From Treponema sp. (lineage in GTDB: Bacteria > Spirochaetota > Spirochaetia > Treponematales > Breznakiellaceae): 7,850 nt of DNA. Position numbers and translations under genes: made by a program. Shown piece after piece: positions 1-5,982 of the stretch; position 1 is the first letter of the stretch; each line of letters opens with the position of its first letter. Below the pieces are notes generated by a model that did no database searches, was not told the DNA's origin, and saw nothing but the letters and a program-made list of their open reading frames with translations. The stretch lies in NCBI GenBank assembly GCA_031259035.1, contig JAIRLZ010000109.1, forward strand, positions 1-7,850, written 5' to 3'.

Positions 1-298
1 AAACGGAAGGGGAAAATACGGTATCAGATGTGCGACACCTGTTAAATTAGTGCGTATGGGGAGCTAGGGGGCTAAAGGGGGAATTGGAAACAGGCTTCTC
101 GGCAATGAAAAGCCTGATCCCTCCGCCGCGCAAACCGGACGCCGACTCTCCCCGCTCCCCTGCGGGCAGCGGAAAAGCGTGGAACAGTTTTTTCGACACT
201 TTGCGGGAGGTTTTTCAAACCACCTGCAAAGCGCGGGGAACGCTCCGCGCCCCCCGCGCCGGTACTCCAATAGATTATGACATCTATAATAAAAAACA
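1..298. other. Gene-free, hairpin-rich region upstream of the DUF6266-like gene
   Basis: I see no convincing gene here. The open frames are short, lack a Shine-Dalgarno sequence, and one runs into the well-supported gene at 386. The stretch holds three inverted repeats. The first is CAGGCTT (91-97) with AAGCCTG (110-116). The second is a long imperfect stem, 199-213 with 217-231, having a 3-base loop, one A-A mismatch and one G-T pair. The third, immediately after it, is a GC-only 8-bp stem, GCGCGGGG (231-238) with CCCCGCGC (252-259). None is followed by a T run on the plus strand, so they do not look like simple terminators for plus-strand transcription. They may be a dispersed repeat or a structured leader. 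Confidence 0.5.
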
Positions 299-328
299 CT
301 TGCGTATGCTGAAAAATAGTCTTATCAT
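285..328 (+). promoter_or_regulatory. Possible promoter of the DUF6266-like gene
   Basis: TTGCGT at 300-305 and TATCAT at 323-328 are separated by 17 bases, the usual sigma-70 spacing. The -10 matches consensus at 5 of 6 positions but the -35 at only 3 of 6. A perfect TATAAT at 285-290 is an alternative -10, but it has no recognisable -35 in front of it. Either would give a short leader to the ATG at 386. This is pattern matching by eye only. Confidence 0.3.
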
Positions 329-385
329 ACAGAAGGGACAGATCGCTGTCAAAGCAATGCCAACGCCGAGTAAGGAGGTAAATCT

Positions 386-1030
386 ATGGCGACCTTAAAT
401 TTTGTAAAAGGCTCAGTTAAAGGCAGGATCGGACAATTTGTCGGCTCGTCATGGCGGGGAAAAGACTACATCAAAACCTACACGCCGCCGGGCAACCCCA
501 GAACGGAAGGGCAGGTTTCAATCAGAAACATCTTTCAGCGCGTTGTTTTTATTGCGAAGTCAATTTACCATCCGGTTTTAAAACCCTATACGTTCCCCAA
601 ACCGCATAAAATGACCGCTCTCAATAAAATGGTTCAAATCAACAAAGAAATGTTTGACGACAAGGAATGGGACGCTTCCCTGTTAAAGATTTTTGAAGGC
701 GCTTTGACCAACCCCGGCATCTCCGGCGCAGTCTTGTCTTCGGACAAGCGGATGCTTGCCGTCACCTGGGATGGAAGCAGGGGAACCGCGAGCGATGCGG
801 CGATAGCCGTTGTTCATTCCGAGGAAGCCGAAAAGACGCTTTGCGTGATCACCACGCGGGACGCGGGAACCACCGGCGACTGGGACATAACGGAATTAGG
901 CGGGATAACCGATCCAAGCAGGGCTCATGCGTATCTGGTGTTTTCCCAGCCTCCCGCGCCAGGGACTGCGGGAACCGGCGAAGTGTCAGGAACGGCGTAC
1001 CATGCCGTAAGCGCGAGCACAGCCACGTAG
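386..1030 (+). CDS. DUF6266-like protein of unknown function
   Basis: A 214-residue soluble protein. The start is well fixed: AAGGAGG (372-378) sits 7 bases before the ATG. The N-terminal third (about residues 1-75) has the pattern I associate with the DUF6266 family: a short beta-rich start, then G-x-x-G-x-x-V and a basic Lys-Asp-Tyr segment, then 'PPGNPRTEGQ' and a helix. The middle and C-terminal parts look like repeated beta-strand, fibronectin-like segments (roughly 105-200), ending in a low-complexity Ala/Ser/Thr tail. There is no signal peptide, membrane segment or catalytic motif. The family has no assigned function that I know of, so none is given here. It stands alone, with no same-strand partner within 450 bases. 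Family assignment is from remembered sequence pattern. Confidence 0.8.
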   Translation: MATLNFVKGSVKGRIGQFVGSSWRGKDYIKTYTPPGNPRTEGQVSIRNIFQRVVFIAKSIYHPVLKPYTFPKPHKMTALNKMVQINKEMFDDKEWDASLLKIFEGALTNPGISGAVLSSDKRMLAVTWDGSRGTASDAAIAVVHSEEAEKTLCVITTRDAGTTGDWDITELGGITDPSRAHAYLVFSQPPAPGTAGTGEVSGTAYHAVSASTAT

Positions 1031-1406
1031 CGGCGTTTTTTCGGATAAGACGCATTCAACTTAAAAAGCCTTCAAGAAACGTTTACAGCCCTTCTGTTGC
1101 GATCCATGAAAGCTTTTTGAGGAATCTGATATTCGAGAAAACGCCTTGATTGGCGGATGTATGAGAAAACACGGACATAGTGAAGGGGTGCGGTTCTGAA
1201 ACTGCGGAACGGTTCCGGCGGTGTCCGCCCCTGTCTCTTCAGCGATGAAGCCGGACGATCACGCCGCGACCATAGCGCGGCGGGCGTCGCAAGAATGTGC
1301 CGCGCCCGTCCGCTCGCCGATGGCGGCGGCGGCTTCAATCTGCGGGAAAACGGCTTTCCTCAAGAACGAGATACTGAGGCATAAAAGGCTGAATCTTATG
1401 CGCCGC
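1031..1406. other. Gene-free stretch of about 375 bases
   Basis: A T6 run at 1035-1040 follows the DUF6266-like stop closely but has no clear stem before it, so I do not call a terminator. A small hairpin, CGCC/GGCG, lies at 1142-1155. From about 1184 to 1385 all three plus frames stay open for 50-70 codons. This reflects high GC and repeated GCG/GGC triplets. None has a credible start with an SD or a recognisable product. A short GC hairpin, CGCCG/CGGCG with loop CTTG (1401-1414), sits at the end. The stretch could be an eroded gene, but I cannot name one. Confidence 0.45.
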
Positions 1407-1435
1407 TTGCGGCGACCGGCGTTTTCAGGTAAAAT
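1407..1435 (+). promoter_or_regulatory. Possible promoter of the leader ORF / primase-like locus
   Basis: TTGCGG (1407-1412) and TAAAAT (1430-1435) are separated by 17 bases. The -10 matches consensus at 5 of 6 positions and the -35 at 3 of 6. The region just after it is AT-rich and leads to the strong SD at 1474-1478. The -35 overlaps the small GC hairpin at 1401-1414. It is the best candidate promoter for the downstream reading frames but remains an eye-based call. Confidence 0.35.
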
Positions 1436-1486
1436 ATAAAGTATGAATTAGACCAAATTTTTTACTTTATTACAGGAGATAAAAAA

Positions 1487-1543
1487 GTGGCTGCCTATAG
1501 CGACCAAACTTACGGCAGCCATCTACAAAATAATTATGAATAA
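1487..1543 (+). CDS. Possible 18-residue leader peptide upstream of the primase-like gene
   Basis: A short reading frame starts at GTG 1487, 8 bases after AGGAG (1474-1478). That is the only good ribosome binding site in this region. It encodes VAAYSDQTYGSHLQNNYE, with Met in place of Val at initiation, and stops with TAA at 1541-1543. Its end overlaps the start of the primase-like frame in ATGAATAA (1536-1543), a typical arrangement for translational coupling. The 1536 ATG has no SD of its own. It could therefore be a true leader peptide controlling downstream translation. It could also be the original N-terminus of the primase-like protein, now separated by a one-base frame change. I cannot choose between these from sequence alone. 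Confidence 0.4.
   Translation: MAAYSDQTYGSHLQNNYE
1488..1521 (+). promoter_or_regulatory. Hairpin covering the start of the leader ORF
   Basis: TGGCTGCC (1488-1495) and GGCAGCCA (1514-1521) form a perfect 8-bp stem with an 18-base loop. The stem includes the last two bases of the GTG start codon at 1487-1489. Folding in the mRNA would be expected to hinder initiation of the leader ORF, and through coupling that of the gene at 1536. As DNA it could equally be a binding site for a dimeric regulator or initiator protein. No T run follows, so it is not a terminator. Confidence 0.4.
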
Positions 1544-2993
1544 TAGTATGCCACAAACGGCGCGGGATGTCCAGAGCCAAAACGCGGGCAAAGGCAACGC
1601 CGAAGTTTTTCACGAAAATTTCTCGCCCTATCGCGGCAGGCACATTTATCAGAAACAGGAGCCGGCGGGCTTGTTCGGAGACCCCCTTTCCGCGTGGCTC
1701 ACCAGCGGACGCCCCCTGACCAGCGCCAAAATAGCCAGCGCCATTTTGGGCGAGGCGATAATCGGCTACTTCCTCGCCGTCTTCCCCCGCAGCTTCTGCG
1801 TTGACATCGACGACCACGCCGGAAAAGGCGCGGGCTACCTCCTCTCCGTCTACGACGCCGTATGCCGGAAGCTCGCCCGTCCGTCGCTCTTGTGCAAAAC
1901 GCCAAGGGGACTGCACGCCTTTTATTTCCTCACGCATCCCGTGCCGGAACTCCTTTTAATCGAACGCGCCAAAGCCGCTGTCGCGGGCGTTCCCGCTGAA
2001 GTGAAGCCCACCAGCCAAATTGGAACTCGCATACCCGCGGAACGGCGCCTCATAGACCCGCTGACGTGGGAGCCGCTCAACCGCCCCTTCGCCGACGCGG
2101 TTCACGCTGCGGACAAATACCACCCTGTGGAACTCTTCGGCATGTCCGTCATGCCGGACACCGTCGTCGAAACGCTTAAAAGCCGAAAAGACAGGGTTGT
2201 CAAGGTAAAAGTTTGGGAAAAGATAGGCAGGCTGGAGGCGGAATACGCCGGCGAAACCCGCGGCGTCCGAGCCGGAGCGACCAACGACATTTTATGCGAG
2301 TTGATCCCTGTCTATCGCGGCGGCGGCTTGACGCCCGAAGAAGCCGCCGCCGAGTTCTCCGCCCTGCTCGACCCGTCCTATACCGGAGAGCTTCGGAGCT
2401 TCAGGCGGCTCGTCCGGCGGGTGGAATCGTTCTACAAAAAAGGGCCGGAAACCCGCTTTAACGCCATGCCCATGCAGGACCCCGACCTGTTCACGGAAAT
2501 CATAGCCGGAACCGTCGTTGAGCTGGTGGCTGGGCCGACGGAAAGCCGTCAGCAGAAAGCCGCGCTGACCATGCGGCGGCGCACGGTGAAAAAGGCGGTG
2601 CTGCTCATCTTGGGGCGGAAAGCGTACCAAACCCTGCCCACTATGACAATGGCGGAAGTTTCTCCGGCAAACGCGAGCGATATAAGGGTTGCGAAAGAAA
2701 CGCCGCCGTTTGTCTGTAACATCACCGTATTTGCGGACAAGGCCTACGGGGACAAGCGGCGGCATGAAGATTTGGAAAAACAGGGGCTACGGGTCCACAC
2801 CCCGGTAAAACGGGAAAAAGGACAGAAGTATCTGAGCGGCGCCGACAATCTTTTCTCGCGCCTGGTGTCGAAGGCGCGACAGGCGATAGAGTTGTTCTTT
2901 AACCGGCTTAATGAAAAAAACCTATTCAATCGGCCTCGAAGGCGCGTTCAGCAAACGGTCTTATTGCATTTATCTTTGCCCGGCTTGCCGTAG
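1536..2993 (+). CDS. Chimeric ORF: primase-like replication protein fused to a transposase C-terminal fragment
   Basis: The 485-codon frame reads as two unrelated parts. Residues ~25-350 look like a plasmid- or phage-type primase/replication protein of the archaeo-eukaryotic primase (AEP) kind. It has an acidic DIDDH motif (D90, D92), KTPRGLH with H127, then AEVKP (E155) and GTRIP (163-167). This is the order of AEP motifs I, II and III. A helical region (~225-350) resembling a C-terminal primase domain follows. From about residue 350-360 the sequence becomes the second half of a DDE transposase: SPANASDI, FADKAYGDK (D401), HTPVKREKGQ, and RQAIELFFNRLNEK (E452). The first DDE aspartate is absent, so the transposase part cannot be catalytic. 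The last ~25 residues are out of frame relative to the family. The start at 1536 lacks an SD and is probably coupled to the 1487 frame; ATG 1548 is an alternative. Whether the primase part still works is unclear, because its own C-terminus is lost. It may be a pseudogene. Confidence 0.65.
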   Translation: MNNSMPQTARDVQSQNAGKGNAEVFHENFSPYRGRHIYQKQEPAGLFGDPLSAWLTSGRPLTSAKIASAILGEAIIGYFLAVFPRSFCVDIDDHAGKGAGYLLSVYDAVCRKLARPSLLCKTPRGLHAFYFLTHPVPELLLIERAKAAVAGVPAEVKPTSQIGTRIPAERRLIDPLTWEPLNRPFADAVHAADKYHPVELFGMSVMPDTVVETLKSRKDRVVKVKVWEKIGRLEAEYAGETRGVRAGATNDILCELIPVYRGGGLTPEEAAAEFSALLDPSYTGELRSFRRLVRRVESFYKKGPETRFNAMPMQDPDLFTEIIAGTVVELVAGPTESRQQKAALTMRRRTVKKAVLLILGRKAYQTLPTMTMAEVSPANASDIRVAKETPPFVCNITVFADKAYGDKRRHEDLEKQGLRVHTPVKREKGQKYLSGADNLFSRLVSKARQAIELFFNRLNEKNLFNRPRRRVQQTVLLHLSLPGLP

Positions 2994-3010
2994 CCGTTCT
3001 TTACCCTTGA
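2600..3010 (+). mobile_element. Insertion-sequence remnant: C-terminal part of a DDE transposase
   Basis: In the primase frame, codons from about 2600 onward encode a transposase C-terminal half. The order is LPTM...SPANASDI, then FADKAYGDK with the second catalytic Asp (2736-2738), a TPVK-x-x-KGQ stretch, and the third acidic residue Glu in IEL (2889-2891). At 2921 the -1 frame takes over with PIQSASKARSANGLIAFIFA and ends at TGA 3008-3010. This matches the usual NEKT-x-IQ-x-ASKVRS-x-x-GL ending of IS4/IS982-like transposases. The left end and the N-terminal half, including the first Asp, are missing. I could not identify terminal inverted repeats or a target duplication. The left boundary is approximate (about 2570-2620). 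Confidence 0.65.
2915..2921 (+). other. In-frame A_AAA_AAC slippery heptamer
   Basis: In the 1536 frame the codons are AAT GAA AAA AAC, so the bases A AAA AAC fall exactly in the X_XXY_YYZ register for -1 ribosomal frameshifting. Slipping back one base continues as CCT ATT CAA and restores the expected transposase ending for 29 more codons, to the TGA at 3008-3010. Programmed -1 shifts at A-rich heptamers are known in several IS families. A simple one-base deletion from an A8 run would give the same picture, and I see no strong stimulatory hairpin right after it. Confidence 0.45.
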
Positions 3011-3053
3011 TTCGCATCTATACTTTTTTCTCTCTGTATGCTACCCTCTATCT

Positions 3054-3842
3054 ATGATCCTACAAGGCTCCATCTTTTCTGAAACGCTTGGCATGAGCGT
3101 TGGTTTAAGCGTCTTCTTTCCAGAAAAATTACAGAAACGGAACGCCTGCCGTGCGGTGTACCTTTTGCACGGCTTGCATGGCGGCAACGGGACATGGCTT
3201 TATAACGCCATGCTTCCGGTACTCGCCAAAAACGCGGACAGTGTGTTTGTCATGCCGGAAGTCGGGAGGAGTTTTTATGCCGATATGAAGCGTGGCTACC
3301 GTTATTTCACCTATGTAAGCGAGGAACTTCCTGAAATCTGCAAAAGAAATTTCAATATTTCCACAAAAAGGGAAGACACTGCCGTTATGGGCTGTTCAAT
3401 GGGCGGATACGGCGCTTTGAAACTCGCGCTTTCAAAGCCTGAGCGCTATGGTTTTTGCGGAGCTATTTCTCCAGCGTGTTTGTTCTTAAACGAGCTTCTG
3501 TACAACCTGCGCAAGGAGTGGGAGCGGTACAGCCGGACGGGACATGAAGCGGCGTCCATTGTCCGCGATTTCAAAGCGATTTTCGGCGACGATTTTCAGT
3601 ACGACAGCGGCGACATTATACCGGAGCTTGCAAAAAACGTAGAAAACGCGCCGGCGAAGCCGAAAATCTATATGACGTGCGGCGCCGATGACGATTTATT
3701 GGCGGAAAACCGGCGTTTCGCTGAGGACATGAAACGGACGGCGTTTGACTACACCTATGAAGAATGGACAGGCGCGCATGACTGGAAATTTTTCAACGAA
3801 GCGCTTGCAAAAACGATTCAGATGTGGAATGAGCGGGCGTAA
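3054..3842 (+). CDS. Alpha/beta hydrolase, esterase D / putative esterase family
   Basis: A 262-residue cytoplasmic serine hydrolase of the esterase D / S-formylglutathione hydrolase-like group (Pfam putative esterase). The N-terminal SETLGMS then a beta strand, YLLHGLHG (oxyanion loop, HG at 39-40), and the nucleophile elbow GCSMGGYGA with S115 are all visible. The likely acid is D213 in CGADDDLL and the base is H242 in GAHDW. Length is normal for the family and it is intact. It probably hydrolyses small acyl esters; the natural substrate cannot be read from sequence. No signal peptide is seen. The chosen ATG gives the family-typical start, but there is no SD upstream. The 43 bases between the transposase stop and this ATG are pyrimidine-rich. 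The native promoter or ribosome binding site may have been replaced when the insertion sequence arrived. A terminator follows. Confidence 0.85.
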   Translation: MILQGSIFSETLGMSVGLSVFFPEKLQKRNACRAVYLLHGLHGGNGTWLYNAMLPVLAKNADSVFVMPEVGRSFYADMKRGYRYFTYVSEELPEICKRNFNISTKREDTAVMGCSMGGYGALKLALSKPERYGFCGAISPACLFLNELLYNLRKEWERYSRTGHEAASIVRDFKAIFGDDFQYDSGDIIPELAKNVENAPAKPKIYMTCGADDDLLAENRRFAEDMKRTAFDYTYEEWTGAHDWKFFNEALAKTIQMWNERA

Positions 3843-3861
3843 AAGCGATTCTCACAGCATG

Positions 3862-3887
3862 AGCCGCAGTCCATATCGCGGCTTTTT
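3862..3887 (+). terminator. Rho-independent terminator after the esterase gene
   Basis: AGCCGC (3862-3867) and GCGGCT (3878-3883) form a perfect 6-bp GC-rich stem with a 10-base loop. The last stem base starts a run of five T. It lies 20 bases after the esterase stop codon and would separate that gene from the DUF362 gene. Confidence 0.7.
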
Positions 3888-3919
3888 ATGCCTCCATCGG
3901 AAATATGTGACCGGATTTA

Positions 3920-3982
3920 TATAATGGGCGGGCTTGCTCAACCATCAGTTTCAAAACCAAATGAGTTTTGGAGCCGTTTTTT
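3920..3982 (+). promoter_or_regulatory. Possible promoter and structured leader of the DUF362 gene
   Basis: A perfect TATAAT lies at 3920-3925, but the expected -35 position (about 3897-3902, TCGGAA) is poor. Downstream, GGCT (3931-3934) can pair with AGCC (3972-3975), enclosing a second hairpin, CAAAAC (3952-3957) with GTTTTG (3965-3970). This nested fold is followed, after one G, by six T (3977-3982). It looks like a weak terminator placed before the gene, as in an attenuator. It may also simply be a second, weaker terminator for the upstream unit. The gene's SD GGAGGAG (4006-4012) lies beyond it. Confidence 0.25.
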
Positions 3983-4020
3983 ACCCCTAAAAAAATAATA
4001 CATACGGAGGAGAAGCGTAT

Positions 4021-5148
4021 ATGAATTCAAAAGTCTATTTCACGGATTTGCGGTGTAGAATTGGAGACAGCCTGCTTGCAAAATTGGAAAGAATTATCGT
4101 CAGAGCGGGCGTTGAGCGGATTGATTTCAGCAATAAATACGTCGCCGTTAAAATACACTTCGGCGAACCCGGCAACATGGCGTTCCTGCGACCGAATTGG
4201 GCGAAGGTTGTCGTCGATAAGATCAAGTCTTTAGGCGGACGCCCCTTCCTGACCGACTGCAACACATTGTACGTGGGCAGGCGGAACAACGCGCTCCTTC
4301 ACCTTGACGCGGCCGCTGAAAATGGCTTCAACCCTCTGACAACGGGGTGCCAGAACATCATCGCGGACGGCTTAAAAGGCACGGACGATGTGGAAGTTCC
4401 GGTGAACGGCGGCGTTTACTGTAAGACCGCCAAAATTGGGCGGGCTGTTATGGACGCGGATATTGTCATCTCCCTCAACCACTTCAAAGGGCATGAAGGG
4501 GCGGGTTTCGGCGGGGCGCTTAAAAATCTTGGGATGGGTTGCGGAAGCCGCGCCGGCAAGATGATCATGCACAACGACGGCAAGCCGCAGATCGATCAGA
4601 GCGTTTGCGCCGGGTGCAAGATGTGCGCCAAATACTGCAACGAAAAGGCGATATCCTTCGGTGAAAACAAAAAAGCGTACATCGATCATGGCGCATGTGT
4701 CGGCTGTGGACGGTGTATCGGCGTATGCAACTTTGACGCCATATCGAATTCCACCGAGTCCCCGTCGGTGAAGCTCGGCGCAAAAATCGCGGAATACGCG
4801 AAAGCCGTTGTTGACGGACGCCCCAACTTCCATATCAACATCGTGAACCAGGTTTCGCCGTATTGCGACTGCCACGGAGAAAACGATGCGGCGATCATTC
4901 CCGACATTGGCATTTTCGCAAGTTTCGATCCGGTCGCGCTTGACAAAGCCTGCATTGATGCGGTAAACGCCGCTCCGGAAATCCGATCCAGCGTTTTGCG
5001 CGAGCGGGAGCATGATCATAAAGATGCGAATGGCAATGACGATCATTTCACCAATGTTCACCCTTCAACGGATTGGCGCGGTCAGATACGCCACGCTGAA
5101 AAAATAGGGCTTGGCAGCGGTTCTTATGAACTCATCACGGTAACATAG
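4021..5148 (+). CDS. DUF362 domain protein with two [4Fe-4S] ferredoxin motifs
   Basis: A 375-residue cytoplasmic iron-sulfur protein. The DUF362 domain covers about 1-185 and resumes after the clusters: KIHFGEPGN near 44-52, the TDCNTLY segment near 78-84, ISLNHFKGHEGAGFGGALKNLG near 150-171. A double 4Fe-4S module is inserted at 190-240, with C196, C199, C202, C206 and C226, C229, C232, C236, both in CxxCxxCxxxC spacing. The C-terminal part has ASFDPVALDKAC and DWRGQIRHAEKIGLG. The family is widespread in anaerobes and often described as an uncharacterised Fe-S centre protein; its reaction is not established, though electron transfer is the natural inference. SD GGAGGAG is at 4006-4012. A His/Asp-rich stretch at 330-347 might bind metal. 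No partner oxidoreductase is adjacent. Length and composition look normal. Confidence 0.88.
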   Translation: MNSKVYFTDLRCRIGDSLLAKLERIIVRAGVERIDFSNKYVAVKIHFGEPGNMAFLRPNWAKVVVDKIKSLGGRPFLTDCNTLYVGRRNNALLHLDAAAENGFNPLTTGCQNIIADGLKGTDDVEVPVNGGVYCKTAKIGRAVMDADIVISLNHFKGHEGAGFGGALKNLGMGCGSRAGKMIMHNDGKPQIDQSVCAGCKMCAKYCNEKAISFGENKKAYIDHGACVGCGRCIGVCNFDAISNSTESPSVKLGAKIAEYAKAVVDGRPNFHINIVNQVSPYCDCHGENDAAIIPDIGIFASFDPVALDKACIDAVNAAPEIRSSVLREREHDHKDANGNDDHFTNVHPSTDWRGQIRHAEKIGLGSGSYELITVT

Positions 5149-5241
5149 GTGAATTTTTCAACTATACTCAGGCGGCGCGAGAAGGACGGCCTCCCTGAAA
5201 TCAAAACCGCTCAAGAGGTTAGTCCGCCTTGCGCAAGCTGA
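5149..5241 (+). pseudogene. 30-codon open stub, possible remnant of an upstream transporter gene
   Basis: Immediately after the DUF362 stop, in the same frame, GTG 5149 opens a frame of 30 codons (VNFSTILRRREKDG... to ...SPPCAS). It ends at TGA 5239-5241, overlapping the permease start at 5229 by 13 bases. Such an overlap is what one expects between the last codons of an upstream operon gene and the permease. ATPase or binding-protein genes normally precede these permeases. The piece may therefore be the surviving C-terminus of a deleted gene. It is too short to recognise, has no SD of its own, and chance cannot be excluded. Confidence 0.25.
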
Positions 5242-5963
5242 CCGGCGTTGTCATCGCTCTCGTTGTTTTATTTCTGGCGTGGGCGCTGGCGGCGAGAGCG
5301 GTGGGCAAACCGTTTTTGCCTTATCCTATCGCGGTTTTCAATGACGTAATCAGGCTTGGAAAAACAGGCGTGTTGGGAAAACACGCGGCCGCCAGTTTGC
5401 ATCGCATCTTCTGGGCGCTGCTTACGGGCTTTTTCCCGGCGGCATTGCTTGGACTCGCGGCCGGACGCTCAAAACGGCTCAACGCCGTTATTTCTCCGTT
5501 CATGTATATCGCGCATCCTTTGCCCAAAGTCGTTTTTCTTCCCCTTATCATGCTGTTTTTAGGGCTGGGCGACACATCAAAAATCTTCCTGTTAGCCTTC
5601 GCCATTTTCAGCCAAGCGTTTCTCGCCATGCGCGATGTATCGGCGCGTGTGAATGAGAACTGCGTCACCGCGGTGCGCTCAATGGGCGCGAACCGGGCGG
5701 CGATTTTCTTCCATGTGATTCTGCCCGCAAGCCTGCCTGATCTGTGTACCGCACTCCGCGTCTGCCTTGGAACCGCGACAGCGGTTCTCTTTCTATCGGA
5801 AACCTTCGCCGCCGAAACAGGACTCGGCTACCTCATTGTCGACGCATGGACGCGGGTGGCGTATACGGAAATGTTCGCCGGCATCCTCACAATGAGCGCC
5901 CTCGGGCTGTCGCTCTTCGTTATTGTCGATGTGGCTGAACGCATACTATGCCCATGGGAGTAG
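5229..5963 (+). CDS. ABC transporter permease, SsuC/TauC (nitrate/sulfonate/taurine) type
   Basis: A 244-residue inner-membrane permease of the BPD_transp_1 family. Predicted membrane segments lie near 5-23, 61-78, 100-135 (two), 178-195 and 214-236. The cytoplasmic EAA loop, which docks on the ATPase, is clear at 148-172: AVRSMGANRAAIFFHVILPA, ending LPDL. The PYPIAVFND segment at 31-39 is typical of the nitrate/sulfonate/taurine permeases. The ligand cannot be read from a permease alone. The start is TTG 5229: an in-frame stop lies three codons upstream and AAGAGG (5213-5218) is a usable SD at 10 bases. No ATPase or periplasmic binding protein is present on either side in this window, and the gene is convergent with the next one. 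It is therefore an orphan here, possibly part of a broken operon, although the protein itself looks intact. Confidence 0.85.
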   Translation: MRKLTGVVIALVVLFLAWALAARAVGKPFLPYPIAVFNDVIRLGKTGVLGKHAAASLHRIFWALLTGFFPAALLGLAAGRSKRLNAVISPFMYIAHPLPKVVFLPLIMLFLGLGDTSKIFLLAFAIFSQAFLAMRDVSARVNENCVTAVRSMGANRAAIFFHVILPASLPDLCTALRVCLGTATAVLFLSETFAAETGLGYLIVDAWTRVAYTEMFAGILTMSALGLSLFVIVDVAERILCPWE

Positions 5964-5982
5964 GCTCCCGACAGGAAGCCTC

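Noticed and set aside
1..60. IS21-like terminus with repeated TGTGCG/AGTGCG at 29-34 and 49-54
   Set aside because: Only two short partial repeats, no transposase gene in the window beside it. Too little to support an element end.
84..398. 104-codon plus-strand reading frame
   Set aside because: TTG start with no SD, Arg/Pro-rich translation of GC-rich hairpins, and overlap with the well-supported ATG at 386.
1072..1439. Reading frames on both strands between the DUF6266-like gene and the primase-like locus
   Set aside because: Open only because of GC-rich triplet runs. No SD, no recognisable domain, and all frames equally open.
4035..5061. Long minus-strand frames inside the DUF362 gene
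   Set aside because: Shadow frames of a clearly identified plus-strand gene, without SD or family resemblance.
5956..5969. Bidirectional terminator between the convergent permease and lipoprotein genes
   Set aside because: The GGGAG/CTCCC stem is only 5 bp with no T run on either strand.
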